Shown here: positions 7,577 through 13,945 of the stretch, one piece after another
Layout of the letters: every line of letters starts with the position of its first letter
Position numbering within the stretch: the first letter of the stretch is position 1
Assembly (NCBI GenBank): GCA_900541345.1
Contig: UQJE01000023.1
Coordinates: 1-31,279, forward strand
Origin: an uncultured Blautia sp.
GTDB taxonomy: Bacteria > Bacillota > Clostridia > Lachnospirales > Lachnospiraceae
Direction of reading: 5' to 3'
DNA: 31,279 nt
Program-made: the position numbers and the translations under genes
The notes under the pieces: generated by a model
The model's database searches: none
Seen by the model: only the letters and a program-made list of their open reading frames with translations
Told to the model about the DNA's origin: nothing

Positions 7577-9940
7577 TTATTCTGATAAGTACAAGTTTAC
7601 CTGTGATGCTGCTTTTTCTACTGCTTCTTCTACGGAAATCTCTCCTTTTATATAGGAAGCTCCTGCATCAAGAACGGCACTTAAAATCATACGGTTTTCT
7701 TTCACCGGTGCTGTCAGTGTCTTTCCAAGCTCCTGCATTTCTTTGATTACACTTTCTCCCGGCTGAACAATGCTTAAGTCAACACTTTCTCCTGTCTGAT
7801 TGTTATAGCTGCTTGTAACAGAAGTCACATCTCCTTCTTTTGCATTGCCCATCCAGTAAGACACGTCTTCATAAACAGACTTTCTTACCGGAAGTCCGCT
7901 TGTTGTACTCACTCTCTGCCCTTCATCACTGAATAAATAGCCTACAAATTGTTCTGCCGCCTCTTTTTCTGAGGATTTGGCGCTGATTCCCACAATCTTC
8001 TGAGGGATAAATGCATCTTTTGTCTGACCATTCCATAATTTTCCGGAAATACCATCGCCCTGTTGTTCTACAGAATAAATGGAACGTAAGTCAGAAGGGG
8101 AATAGATACCTCCTGTTCCCAGAATGTTACTTTCTGAAATCAAACTCAGGCCTCCTACTCCAAACTGAGAAAATACTGCACCATATTCCGAATAAAGATT
8201 TCTGACTTCATTGGCTTCTTCCATTTCTTCTGCTGTTACTCCAAATGCAGCAAGCTGTTCCTCTGCCGGAGCCTTCGCGCTCTGATAAATCCGGTTTGTC
8301 TGCTCTAAAAATTCCTGTACTGCTGCCTGATTCAGAGTTCCGTCTTCGTTTACCCATGCAGACATATTTACTGCCGAAAATCCTTTCAACAGCATATACG
8401 GACTATATGAACTTACGAATGGAAGCATATCTTTTGTATACTCTTCTTTATGTGATTCTATGGTGTCTGCCATAGAGGTCAGATCGGAAATCGCGTCCAC
8501 ATATTCTTTCTTTCCCTGAATATACGGAATACCGAATTTTACAGGCATCTGGTAAATCTTTCCTTCCCCGTCTTTATAAGGTTCTATAATATTTTCCAGA
8601 ATATCCGCATCTTTTAAAATTCCGCTTAAATCTTCAAGCATCCCCTTCTCAATATACGTATCTGCGGCAATGCCGTCCATAAGAAGAATATCCGGTCCTT
8701 TTCCCGCCATAATTTCCGTATTTAATGCTTTTAATGCGTCTGTCTCTGTCACTGCATCCTCTCCTGTCATACCAGTCTCCAGATTCAGATAAATATCCGG
8801 ATATTTTTTCTGGAAGGCTGCTGCTGCCTGACGCAGGAAGTCATCGTCTGTAAGAGAATATACGGTAAGTTCTGTATCCGGAACAGCCGGTGTGTCTTTT
8901 GAGTACACATACTTGCAGATTCTTCCCACAGGGTCACTCTGGCTCACATCAGAAACCGCCAGATAAAACGCACCGTCCTTATCCCTCACCATAGCCGTGA
9001 ACGCTATGTCCGGAGAACTGAGGGAATTTAATTTTCCGTCTGCCACCTGCTCCACAACGCTTCCTCCAAAAGCATATCTGTAAATTCCGTCATGACTTAC
9101 ATAGAAAAGGCTGTCCTTTTCATCTCCATCAATAAATAGAAGATTATTGATGCCCACTCCTGTCATCTGCAAATTATCCGGATTGGAAGAAATTTCTTTT
9201 GTCAGCATCTCCTCTTCTTCCAGAGGCTTTCCTGTTTCCATATCATAATAATGAATCTCTGTATCCACAACCGAAATTAGCCTGCTTCCCACTGTGTCAA
9301 ATATCGTCACCATGCTGCCTGCATCATACGTATGCACGATGCTTCCATCTTGAGGGTTTATTTCCTTTACCCCATCACCGGAAGATAACAGAAGATTTCC
9401 CTTATCCGAAAAACTGCAGCTGAAAACATATCCTCCTACTGCCTCGTTTAAATCCAGTTCCTTTGCTTCTCCCGTTGGAGAAATATAAAAATAATGAAGG
9501 ACATAATTTTCTTCATCCTGCATTTCCAGAAATGTGGTAAAAATTCCTCCGTCCTTTGCAAGAGCCACAGAAGAACCAAACTCCAGACTGTCGTCCGCTT
9601 TTGCAAGCTCCCGCATACTTTTAGGCGCTTCCCATGTTTTTCCTCTGTCCTTAGAGTCACTCACCTGCACACCATCTTCTGTAAAATACACAAGACGCAT
9701 TGTTTCATTTTCCATCAGTTCCATTGCTATAATCTGCGAACACCCTTCCGGAACAGCAAGCTCCTCCTCCAGGTATCTTCCCATTGCTTTTTCTTCTGAA
9801 GACTTTTTTCCGTTTTCGTCAGATTTGGAAGAAGAAACTGCCTCCTTTCCACAGCCTGTAAAACCGGCAATACTACCCACTGCAACACAGACACCCATTG
9901 CTGCAGCAATATTCCTTTTATGTTTATGATACCAGCTCAT
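7577..9940 (-). CDS. Sugar-binding lipoprotein with N-terminal beta-propeller-like domain
   Basis: A 787-residue secreted lipoprotein. A basic N-terminus and hydrophobic segment end in the lipobox GFTGC, with Cys30 the lipid-modified residue. Residues about 60-350 are strand-rich with an Asp-box (SDSKDRGKTW, 94-103) and repeated strands, suggesting a BNR/sialidase-like or WD-like propeller. From about residue 355 the pattern is that of an extracellular solute-binding protein of sugar importers (ELTVYSLTDDDFLRQAAAAF, then LLMDGIAADTYIEKGMLEDL). Its usual partners, two permeases, are encoded at 6640-4959. The family is normally 400-450 residues, so the N-terminal half is an added module. AAGGAGG precedes the ATG. 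The promoter carries the same paired boxes as the permease operon. Confidence 0.82.
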   Translation of the reverse strand: MSWYHKHKRNIAAAMGVCVAVGSIAGFTGCGKEAVSSSKSDENGKKSSEEKAMGRYLEEELAVPEGCSQIIAMELMENETMRLVYFTEDGVQVSDSKDRGKTWEAPKSMRELAKADDSLEFGSSVALAKDGGIFTTFLEMQDEENYVLHYFYISPTGEAKELDLNEAVGGYVFSCSFSDKGNLLLSSGDGVKEINPQDGSIVHTYDAGSMVTIFDTVGSRLISVVDTEIHYYDMETGKPLEEEEMLTKEISSNPDNLQMTGVGINNLLFIDGDEKDSLFYVSHDGIYRYAFGGSVVEQVADGKLNSLSSPDIAFTAMVRDKDGAFYLAVSDVSQSDPVGRICKYVYSKDTPAVPDTELTVYSLTDDDFLRQAAAAFQKKYPDIYLNLETGMTGEDAVTETDALKALNTEIMAGKGPDILLMDGIAADTYIEKGMLEDLSGILKDADILENIIEPYKDGEGKIYQMPVKFGIPYIQGKKEYVDAISDLTSMADTIESHKEEYTKDMLPFVSSYSPYMLLKGFSAVNMSAWVNEDGTLNQAAVQEFLEQTNRIYQSAKAPAEEQLAAFGVTAEEMEEANEVRNLYSEYGAVFSQFGVGGLSLISESNILGTGGIYSPSDLRSIYSVEQQGDGISGKLWNGQTKDAFIPQKIVGISAKSSEKEAAEQFVGYLFSDEGQRVSTTSGLPVRKSVYEDVSYWMGNAKEGDVTSVTSSYNNQTGESVDLSIVQPGESVIKEMQELGKTLTAPVKENRMILSAVLDAGASYIKGEISVEEAVEKAASQVNLYLSE

Positions 9941-9968
9941 GTGTAACCTCCTTTTTGTTTATGCTACT

Positions 9969-10000
9969 ACCTTAACAGGGTTTTCTCTAAAGAATCTCTA
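9969..10000 (-). promoter_or_regulatory. Binding-protein promoter with paired response-regulator boxes
   Basis: On the minus strand: TAGAGA (10000-9995), 5 nt, TAGAGA (9989-9984), 9 nt, then a -10-like TAAGGT (9974-9969) with an upstream TG. The stretch AAA(C/G)CCTG before the -10 is shared with the permease promoter, and the spacing is identical. Confidence 0.65.
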
Positions 10001-10049
10001 AATCGAAATATTCTTTTTCCTTGTATTTAGCGGCATTTCATTTTTTATT

Positions 10050-10070
10050 TGTGACTAATATGTGACTAAT
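10050..10070. repeat. Tandem TGTGACTAAT repeat, candidate prophage attachment region
   Basis: TGTGACTAAT occurs at 10050-10059 and again at 10061-10070, an 11-bp period. It lies between host and prophage genes, so it may be an integrase arm site or part of the attachment core. The opposite end is not visible to compare. Confidence 0.35.
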
Positions 10071-10109
10071 CAGATTTTTAACACATTTAATAAGATGATA
10101 CAATATTCA

Positions 10110-10138
10110 AAGGCAGAGGATTTTTAGTCCCCTGCCTT
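10110..10138. terminator. Hairpin at the left prophage end
   Basis: AAGGCAG (10110-10116) pairs with CTGCCTT (10132-10138), extended by GGA/TCC inside with one mismatch. It lies just after the stop of the last prophage gene. T-rich sequence follows mainly on the plus side, so its use as terminator for the leftward operon is uncertain. Confidence 0.4.
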
Positions 10139-10153
10139 ATTTATTCCTTTTAT

Positions 10154-10429
10154 TTATGATTCAAATATTTCCCGTTCTCTTTCCAGAACTGGAAGGAACT
10201 TCTCTATGTGTTCTTTTACATGGTCTAAATAATCTTCCTTATCTCCTGTGTAATTATTGCAAAACTCTGCAATCTCACTTAACCATTCCTGATTTTTCCT
10301 AATCTTCTCGGGAGAGTCATTGCTTTCTTCACACATCATGCCACCGATTAAAAAATTAATCCGTAGCTCATAGTCTTCTTCTTTCAAAGCTCCCTCAATC
10401 AAATCTGTTATTTTATTTTTTTCTTCCAT
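10154..10429 (-). CDS. Hypothetical prophage protein
   Basis: A 91-residue acidic, helix-rich protein with no membrane segment and no family that I recognise. The ATG at 10429 (MEEKNKIT) has CGGAG nine bases upstream, which is better than the ATG at 10465 deep inside the previous gene. It overlaps the end of the zinc-ribbon/AP2 gene by 17 bp and is the last gene of the four-gene leftward operon that starts at 11664. It may be an accessory (moron-type) gene of the prophage. Confidence 0.6.
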   Translation of the reverse strand: MEEKNKITDLIEGALKEEDYELRINFLIGGMMCEESNDSPEKIRKNQEWLSEIAEFCNNYTGDKEDYLDHVKEHIEKFLPVLEREREIFES

Positions 10430-11060
10430 TCTTAAATTCTCCGATCCATTCTTCAAATTCTCCATTCTTTACCGCCTCTTCCGCTTCAATTCTGGCTTGG
10501 CGCGCTATCTCTATATCGTAGTCCTCAATCAGACTGTAAACTTTATTTTTATACCCGATAGACGCTCTGTATTTTCCGCTTTTTAATTTGGATACACCAT
10601 TTATTCCAGTTGTATTATTCTTGCTTATCGCTCCCGAAAAGAAAACCATTGAAGTATGATCCTCTATTTTACGGCTATCTTTCAACACCTTTATTTTATC
10701 TGGCCCTTTTGCTACGCACCCACAACTTATTACTTTTCCGCTTGTAAGGGAGTCAGTCCTAACCATGCATTTTTTTCCGCAATCACATTGACATTCCCAT
10801 AATTTCACATTATTCTGCTTTTCCCCGGAATCCTTAATTACCGTTAAATGTCCAAAACGCGCTCCTTCCAGATGTCTCTGGAACCCTTTCTGACACCCGC
10901 AACTCGTTTTTCTTCCGTATTTTAGATCTCTTGATGAGACAATGCATTTTTCTCCGCAATCACACTGGCACTCCCACAAAGATTGCCCGTCTTTCTTTTC
11001 ATCAAGGCATTTGATAGCCCGTAAATGCCCGAATTTCATACCTTCAAAATTGTTTATCAT
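10413..11060 (-). CDS. Double zinc-ribbon protein with C-terminal AP2-like DNA-binding domain
   Basis: A 215-residue protein built from two tandem copies of a cysteine-rich unit: FGHLRAI...LWECQCDCGEKC...SCGC (about residues 10-57) and FGHLTVI...LWECQCDCGKKC...SCGC (about 71-117). Each has the CxCxCGxxC...CGC pattern expected to bind zinc. A C-terminal AP2-like domain follows (NNTTGINGVSKLKSGKYRA, about 147-200), which in phages usually recognises DNA and often sits beside an HNH nuclease. No HNH motif is visible here, so it is more likely a DNA-binding protein or a degenerate homing-endonuclease relative than an active nuclease. ATGA overlap with the HTH gene shows coupling. Start at 11060 with AAGGA upstream. 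Confidence 0.75.
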   Translation of the reverse strand: MINNFEGMKFGHLRAIKCLDEKKDGQSLWECQCDCGEKCIVSSRDLKYGRKTSCGCQKGFQRHLEGARFGHLTVIKDSGEKQNNVKLWECQCDCGKKCMVRTDSLTSGKVISCGCVAKGPDKIKVLKDSRKIEDHTSMVFFSGAISKNNTTGINGVSKLKSGKYRASIGYKNKVYSLIEDYDIEIARQARIEAEEAVKNGEFEEWIGEFKNGRKK

Positions 11061-11335
11061 AGCAAATCCTTCACATCACATTCTAATGCAGAAGCAATAG
11101 AAAGAGCGTTTCTAAGAGTCATATTCCCTACATCACTGGTGGCATTTTCGTATCTTTGAATCTGCCTGATATTTACCCCGGATTTCTCCGAAAGTTCTCG
11201 CTGCGACATTTCCATACTTGTCCTCTGATAAAGAATACCGTTTATTCTGTTGTTATGGCAATCCATACCACGACTTGCAAGAGCGCATATTCCGCACATT
11301 CCATCTGTCCTTATGCAATCTTCATATCTTTTCAT
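11057..11335 (-). CDS. XRE-type helix-turn-helix regulator
   Basis: A 92-residue protein. A cysteine-containing N-terminus (residues 7-26, four Cys) precedes a classic HTH: MSQRELSEKSGVNIRQIQRYENATSDVGNMTLRNALSIASALECDVKDLL, written here in parts as MSQRELSEKSGV, then IRQIQRYE, then ALSIASALECDVKDLL. It is probably a repressor. Start at 11335 has GAGG seven bases upstream and overlaps the upstream gene stop (ATGA). A perfect palindrome in the operon promoter at 11700-11719 is a natural target. The HTH lies directly upstream of the zinc-ribbon/AP2 gene with a second ATGA overlap. Confidence 0.82.
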   Translation of the reverse strand: MKRYEDCIRTDGMCGICALASRGMDCHNNRINGILYQRTSMEMSQRELSEKSGVNIRQIQRYENATSDVGNMTLRNALSIASALECDVKDLL

Positions 11336-11664
11336 GCTAATACCTCGATTACAGTTGCTTCTCTGATAATGACTTCTCCCTCGTCCTGTCCCCATTCACG
11401 ATGATCGCCAGCTATGATTGCTATATGCTCACCATAATATCCATTTTCTAAAGCGAATTTAGCATCATCAAGATTAATAGCGCATGTTCCGTCAAGTTCT
11501 TCGTCTGTGCATTCTCCATCTACCCAAACAAAAGAATTATCAAGGATTTCGCCTTCTGTAAATTCGTTTTCCTGGATACGGATCCCGATATATTCGTACT
11601 CACATTCATCTTTAATTTCTTCGATTCTATCTATTATATTCTGGATCGCATCTTTCTTTGTCAT
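11332..11664 (-). CDS. Hypothetical acidic prophage protein
   Basis: A 110-residue strongly acidic protein (many Asp and Glu), helical at the N-terminus and strand-like later, with no signal peptide, no membrane segment and no family that I recognise. It is the first gene of the leftward operon 11664-10154. Start at 11664 has AAGGGG about 9-10 nt upstream and lies 33 bp below the -10 box of a consensus promoter. Its stop overlaps the HTH start by ATGA. Acidic proteins at this position in prophages can act as anti-repressors or DNA mimics, but nothing in the sequence proves that. Confidence 0.65.
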   Translation of the reverse strand: MTKKDAIQNIIDRIEEIKDECEYEYIGIRIQENEFTEGEILDNSFVWVDGECTDEELDGTCAINLDDAKFALENGYYGEHIAIIAGDHREWGQDEGEVIIREATVIEVLA

Positions 11665-11696
11665 TTTAGTGTTCCCCTTTCCTTATCTTTAATTGC

Positions 11697-11725
11697 ATTA
11701 TACGCTATTATTAGCGTATTGTCAA
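11697..11725 (-). promoter_or_regulatory. Perfect sigma-70 promoter with an operator palindrome
   Basis: Minus strand: TTGACA (11725-11720), exactly 17 nt, TATAAT (11702-11697). The spacer and the start of the -10 are covered by a perfect inverted repeat, ATACGCTA (11700-11707) and TAGCGTAT (11712-11719). It drives the operon beginning at 11664 and is likely repressed by the HTH protein encoded in it. Confidence 0.85.
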
Positions 11726-11760
11726 GTGCTTTCATGTCATTTTTGACGTTTTTTTGCAAT

Positions 11761-11789
11761 AAAAAAAGAGGGTAGCCGAAGCTACCCTC
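11761..11789 (-). terminator. Terminator of the late/lysis operon
   Basis: On the minus strand GAGGGTAGC, a TTCG tetraloop, GCTACCCTC and seven Ts form a textbook Rho-independent terminator 9 bp after the endolysin stop codon. Confidence 0.95.
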
Positions 11790-11797
11790 GAAAACAC

Positions 11798-13234
11798 CTA
11801 TTTAAGCTGTCTAAAATACCCACTTGGCACGAACTCAAACACAAACCCTTCGGTCGGATGTGGAATCCTCACAAAATACCACTTCTTTCCGGCAGAGTCG
11901 TTTTTGGTATATTGCATTACATCAACAACTGCGTCTTTTTTAAGCATTGGGAACATCTTAGCCTGTGCTCCACCTGGCTCTACATAACACTTACAGTCCT
12001 TAGCCATTCTTGCAACGTAGGCAACTGTATTCATTTTTTTCTCATCGGCTGATGCCGAGGACGATGTGCCAGGAGAACCTGCGCTTACATTTTTGACGAG
12101 GCTATAATCCGGTGTGCAGAACTTGGTTCCCGGTAAGTTGCTGTTGTAATAACTCTTCCGGCACACTCCGCCGCCGTTATCCACGATCCCAGACGCTCCA
12201 GACGTGTTTCCCTCTATGGTTTCGAACTTGTCTCCGGAAACCGCTGTCACGATGCCGGTGTGGGCGAACTCGCCGTTTCTCCAGAAGATAACAATATCCC
12301 CGACCTTTGGATTTGCGTTTTTGGTAAACAGATCTCCCAGTGTCGGGCAATATGTATATGGCCAGTGTTTTAAAAGCTTCTTTGCCGTCTCCAATCCAAA
12401 AGCCTTTTCAAAACACCAAGAGACAAAAGTGGCACACCAGGGCTGTGCCTGATAGGACGGATATACGTCTCTCCAATACTTTGTATAATTTGCGCTTCCT
12501 GCGTTGGCGGTTTTGCTGTCGAGCTGGCTGTTGGATTTCTTTTCCAAATACCCTATTTCTGCTTCTGCGATTTTAATAAGTGCGTTGATTGCTTTGTCGT
12601 TTGCCATATCATTTCCTCCTTCCGGAAAGTATTTTTTTAATGAGTTGTAAACAAAATTCTGTCGGCTCTTGTAAGCGCCCACCTGATTACCGGTATCGCT
12701 CCGACAGGCTTTATACAAGCTGTCTAAGGTGTATGGCTTATCTGTCTTAGTAAGGATACGTTTTACCGCCGACAATCCGCCCTGATGCCAGAAATTAGCA
12801 CACATAGCCTGTCCGGCTGGGTCTGTTACACCCAGGTTCTCGGCTTCTCGGACGTAGGCCGCCATCTGTTCGTCAAGCAAAGCGTCCTGGCATTTGATAC
12901 CGGTTGCTGTGCTGATGATGCTTACAATGCACTTTGCCTTTGCAGATCCGGAAGAAATGTTATAAGTATCCCAGTCCGCTTTTTGCACATCTCCCCAGAC
13001 TCCCGATGTATCAAGGCGCTGCCACTCCGCCGGGCTCGCTTTCCGGATCCGCTGCAACAGCGTCTTTGCCTCCGGTCCGTACCACTGCCCCGCTCCTATG
13101 GTGATGGCGTGCTCATTAGAGCTGTTTGTATATGCCTCCGTAAAATCCTTATAGTCCTGCTTACCGTAGACCTGTCCACCTGTTTCTACGGCATAGATGA
13201 TTTTTCTCAGGACTTCTTTTTGTTCTTTATTCAT
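11798..13234 (-). CDS. Two-domain phage endolysin with CHAP domain and SH3-like tail
   Basis: A 478-residue peptidoglycan hydrolase. Residues 1-205 are a lysozyme-like or phage-specific wall-degrading domain (E17 in VETGGQVYG, SNEHAITIGAGQWYG) that I cannot assign to a named family with certainty. Residues about 215-375 form a CHAP amidase/peptidase with Cys267 (QPWCATF), His325 (AHTGIV) and the EGN at 341-343. A Ser/Gly linker leads to an SH3-like wall-binding domain (about 405-478). The start is the ATG at 13234 with GGAG eight bases upstream. A second, stronger ribosome-binding site precedes Met210, so a shorter CHAP-SH3 protein (269 residues) is probably also made. It is the last gene before the terminator. 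Confidence 0.87.
   Translation of the reverse strand: MNKEQKEVLRKIIYAVETGGQVYGKQDYKDFTEAYTNSSNEHAITIGAGQWYGPEAKTLLQRIRKASPAEWQRLDTSGVWGDVQKADWDTYNISSGSAKAKCIVSIISTATGIKCQDALLDEQMAAYVREAENLGVTDPAGQAMCANFWHQGGLSAVKRILTKTDKPYTLDSLYKACRSDTGNQVGAYKSRQNFVYNSLKKYFPEGGNDMANDKAINALIKIAEAEIGYLEKKSNSQLDSKTANAGSANYTKYWRDVYPSYQAQPWCATFVSWCFEKAFGLETAKKLLKHWPYTYCPTLGDLFTKNANPKVGDIVIFWRNGEFAHTGIVTAVSGDKFETIEGNTSGASGIVDNGGGVCRKSYYNSNLPGTKFCTPDYSLVKNVSAGSPGTSSSASADEKKMNTVAYVARMAKDCKCYVEPGGAQAKMFPMLKKDAVVDVMQYTKNDSAGKKWYFVRIPHPTEGFVFEFVPSGYFRQLK
12605..12621 (-). promoter_or_regulatory. Internal ribosome-binding site and start codon within the endolysin gene
   Basis: AAGGAGG (12621-12615), seven bases, then ATG (12607-12605) in frame, at Met210. 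It sits exactly at the junction of the N-terminal domain and the CHAP domain, in a Gly-Gly-Asn linker, and would yield a 269-residue CHAP-SH3 protein ending at 11798. Confidence 0.75.
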
Positions 13235-13254
13235 AGGCTTTTCTCCGTTAAAAA

Positions 13255-13276
13255 GAGAGCTTGTTTCCAAGCTCTC
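13255..13276. terminator. Terminator hairpin upstream of the endolysin gene
   Basis: GAGAGCTT (13255-13262) and AAGCTCTC (13269-13276) form an 8-bp stem with a 6-nt loop and A/T runs on both sides. On the minus strand TTTTT follows, so it can attenuate leftward transcription into the endolysin. Confidence 0.75.
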
Positions 13277-13285
13277 AAAAAATCA

Positions 13286-13314
13286 TTGCATTATTTTATT
13301 ACCTGCTCTATAAT
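13286..13314 (+). promoter_or_regulatory. Promoter of the rightward small RNA
   Basis: TTGCAT (13286-13291), exactly 17 nt, TATAAT (13309-13314) on the plus strand. No plus-strand protein gene follows; the transcript would end at the hairpin at 13376-13413. Confidence 0.7.
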
Positions 13315-13320
13315 ATAGAT

Positions 13321-13414
13321 AAAGGAACAACCGCCCACAAGGGGTTGACCTCATGAATCAGGATAACATAGAATTACCACCTCATCACTCGCCAAAGTTC
13401 CGGGGTGGTTTTTC
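13321..13414 (+). ncRNA. Candidate type I antitoxin RNA
   Basis: A plus-strand transcript of about 94 nt is delimited by a strong promoter (-10 at 13309-13314) and a terminator stem ACCACCTC/GGGGTGGT (13376-13383, 13402-13409) with a T run. It is the only plus-strand transcription unit in the prophage region and converges on the small hydrophobic peptide gene at 13521-13429. Its 5' segment GGAACAACCG...TGACCTC repeats the toxin mRNA leader. Its ACCACCUC segment can pair over 8 bp with GGGGGUGGU, the toxin ribosome-binding site. A possible 23-codon reading inside is probably not translated. Confidence 0.55.
13376..13413 (+). terminator. Terminator of the small RNA
   Basis: ACCACCTC and GGGGTGGT form an 8-bp stem with one T-G pair and an 18-nt loop, followed by TTTTT at 13409-13413. 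Confidence 0.65.
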
Positions 13415-13428
13415 TATGCTTTAAAATA

Positions 13429-13521
13429 TCAGTGACAAATCAAATAAATGAATGTCAGCAGTGATAGAATGAACATGCCAAAAGACATGAGGTCTTTAAA
13501 ATCAAAATGATTATTGTTCAT
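13429..13521 (-). CDS. Candidate type I toxin peptide (holin-like, TxpA/BsrG/Fst style)
   Basis: A 30-residue peptide. After a polar start (MNNNHFDFKD) comes a single membrane-spanning segment LMSFGMFILSLLTFIYLICH. The FG-x-FILxLLTFI pattern is typical of the Firmicutes putative holin-like toxin peptides of type I toxin-antitoxin systems. Start at 13521 has GGGGGTGG upstream with a small hairpin (ATTCT/AGAAT) just before it in the leader. The leader starts about 13580 and is unusually long. A convergent small RNA faces it. C. difficile prophages carry such pairs beside their lysis genes. The identity of the toxin is inferred from peptide shape and context; no similarity search was possible. 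Confidence 0.55.
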   Translation of the reverse strand: MNNNHFDFKDLMSFGMFILSLLTFIYLICH

Positions 13522-13587
13522 CAGCACCACCCCCATTCTATGTAGAATAGAGGTCAGCCACCCTGTAACACGGTTGTTCCGCTTGGT

Positions 13588-13618
13588 ATCATATCACATT
13601 GCCTTATATATAGGCAAT
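13588..13618 (-). promoter_or_regulatory. Toxin-gene promoter overlapped by a palindrome
   Basis: Minus strand TTGCCT (13617-13612), 18 nt, TATGAT (13593-13588). A perfect inverted repeat, ATTGCCT (13598-13604) and AGGCAAT (13612-13618), covers the -35 box and most of the spacer, so it could be an operator. Confidence 0.55.
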
Positions 13619-13627
13619 ACATTCTTT

Positions 13628-13945
13628 TTATTTGCTTCGAATCTTTGCAATCTTAATCTGCGAGATTGCCTGCATTACTTTATCATATCCCACCATAGCA
13701 CACAGCCAACTTAACAACACCAGGGCAATCAATATTACCGCCATCTTGGCGTTAAGCTGCGTCTCAACCATGATAATATATCCTGCTCCTGCTGCCAGTG
13801 ATAAAACTACGGAGACAACTCCTGCAAGGATATTGGACTTGTACACCTTCCCGCACTCATCAAACAGCTTTTTCAGCGCCTCTGTAAAAAGTCCGGTGGC
13901 AATCGAAACACCCAGTAACAGCATCAAAAATACTTCCATACTCAT
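13628..13945 (-). CDS. Holin-like membrane protein
   Basis: A 105-residue protein with three hydrophobic segments (about residues 4-20, 39-58 and 68-86) and a basic C-terminus (KIAKIRSK), the usual layout of a small phage holin that permeabilises the inner membrane for the endolysin. It lies two transcription units upstream of the endolysin in the lysis region. Its ATG overlaps the TGA of the upstream gene (ATGA) with GAGG close by. I cannot assign it to a specific holin family, so an accessory membrane protein is possible. Confidence 0.6.
   Translation of the reverse strand: MSMEVFLMLLLGVSIATGLFTEALKKLFDECGKVYKSNILAGVVSVVLSLAAGAGYIIMVETQLNAKMAVILIALVLLSWLCAMVGYDKVMQAISQIKIAKIRSK

Noticed and set aside
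13355..13426. A 23-codon reading (MNQDNIELPP...) inside the candidate antitoxin RNA
   Set aside because: It has no ribosome-binding site, runs through the terminator stem and ends beyond its T run, so translation is unlikely.
13735..13945. Integrase or excisionase candidates near the left prophage end
   Set aside because: None of the small proteins near the end shows tyrosine- or serine-recombinase motifs; the integrase must be beyond the right edge.
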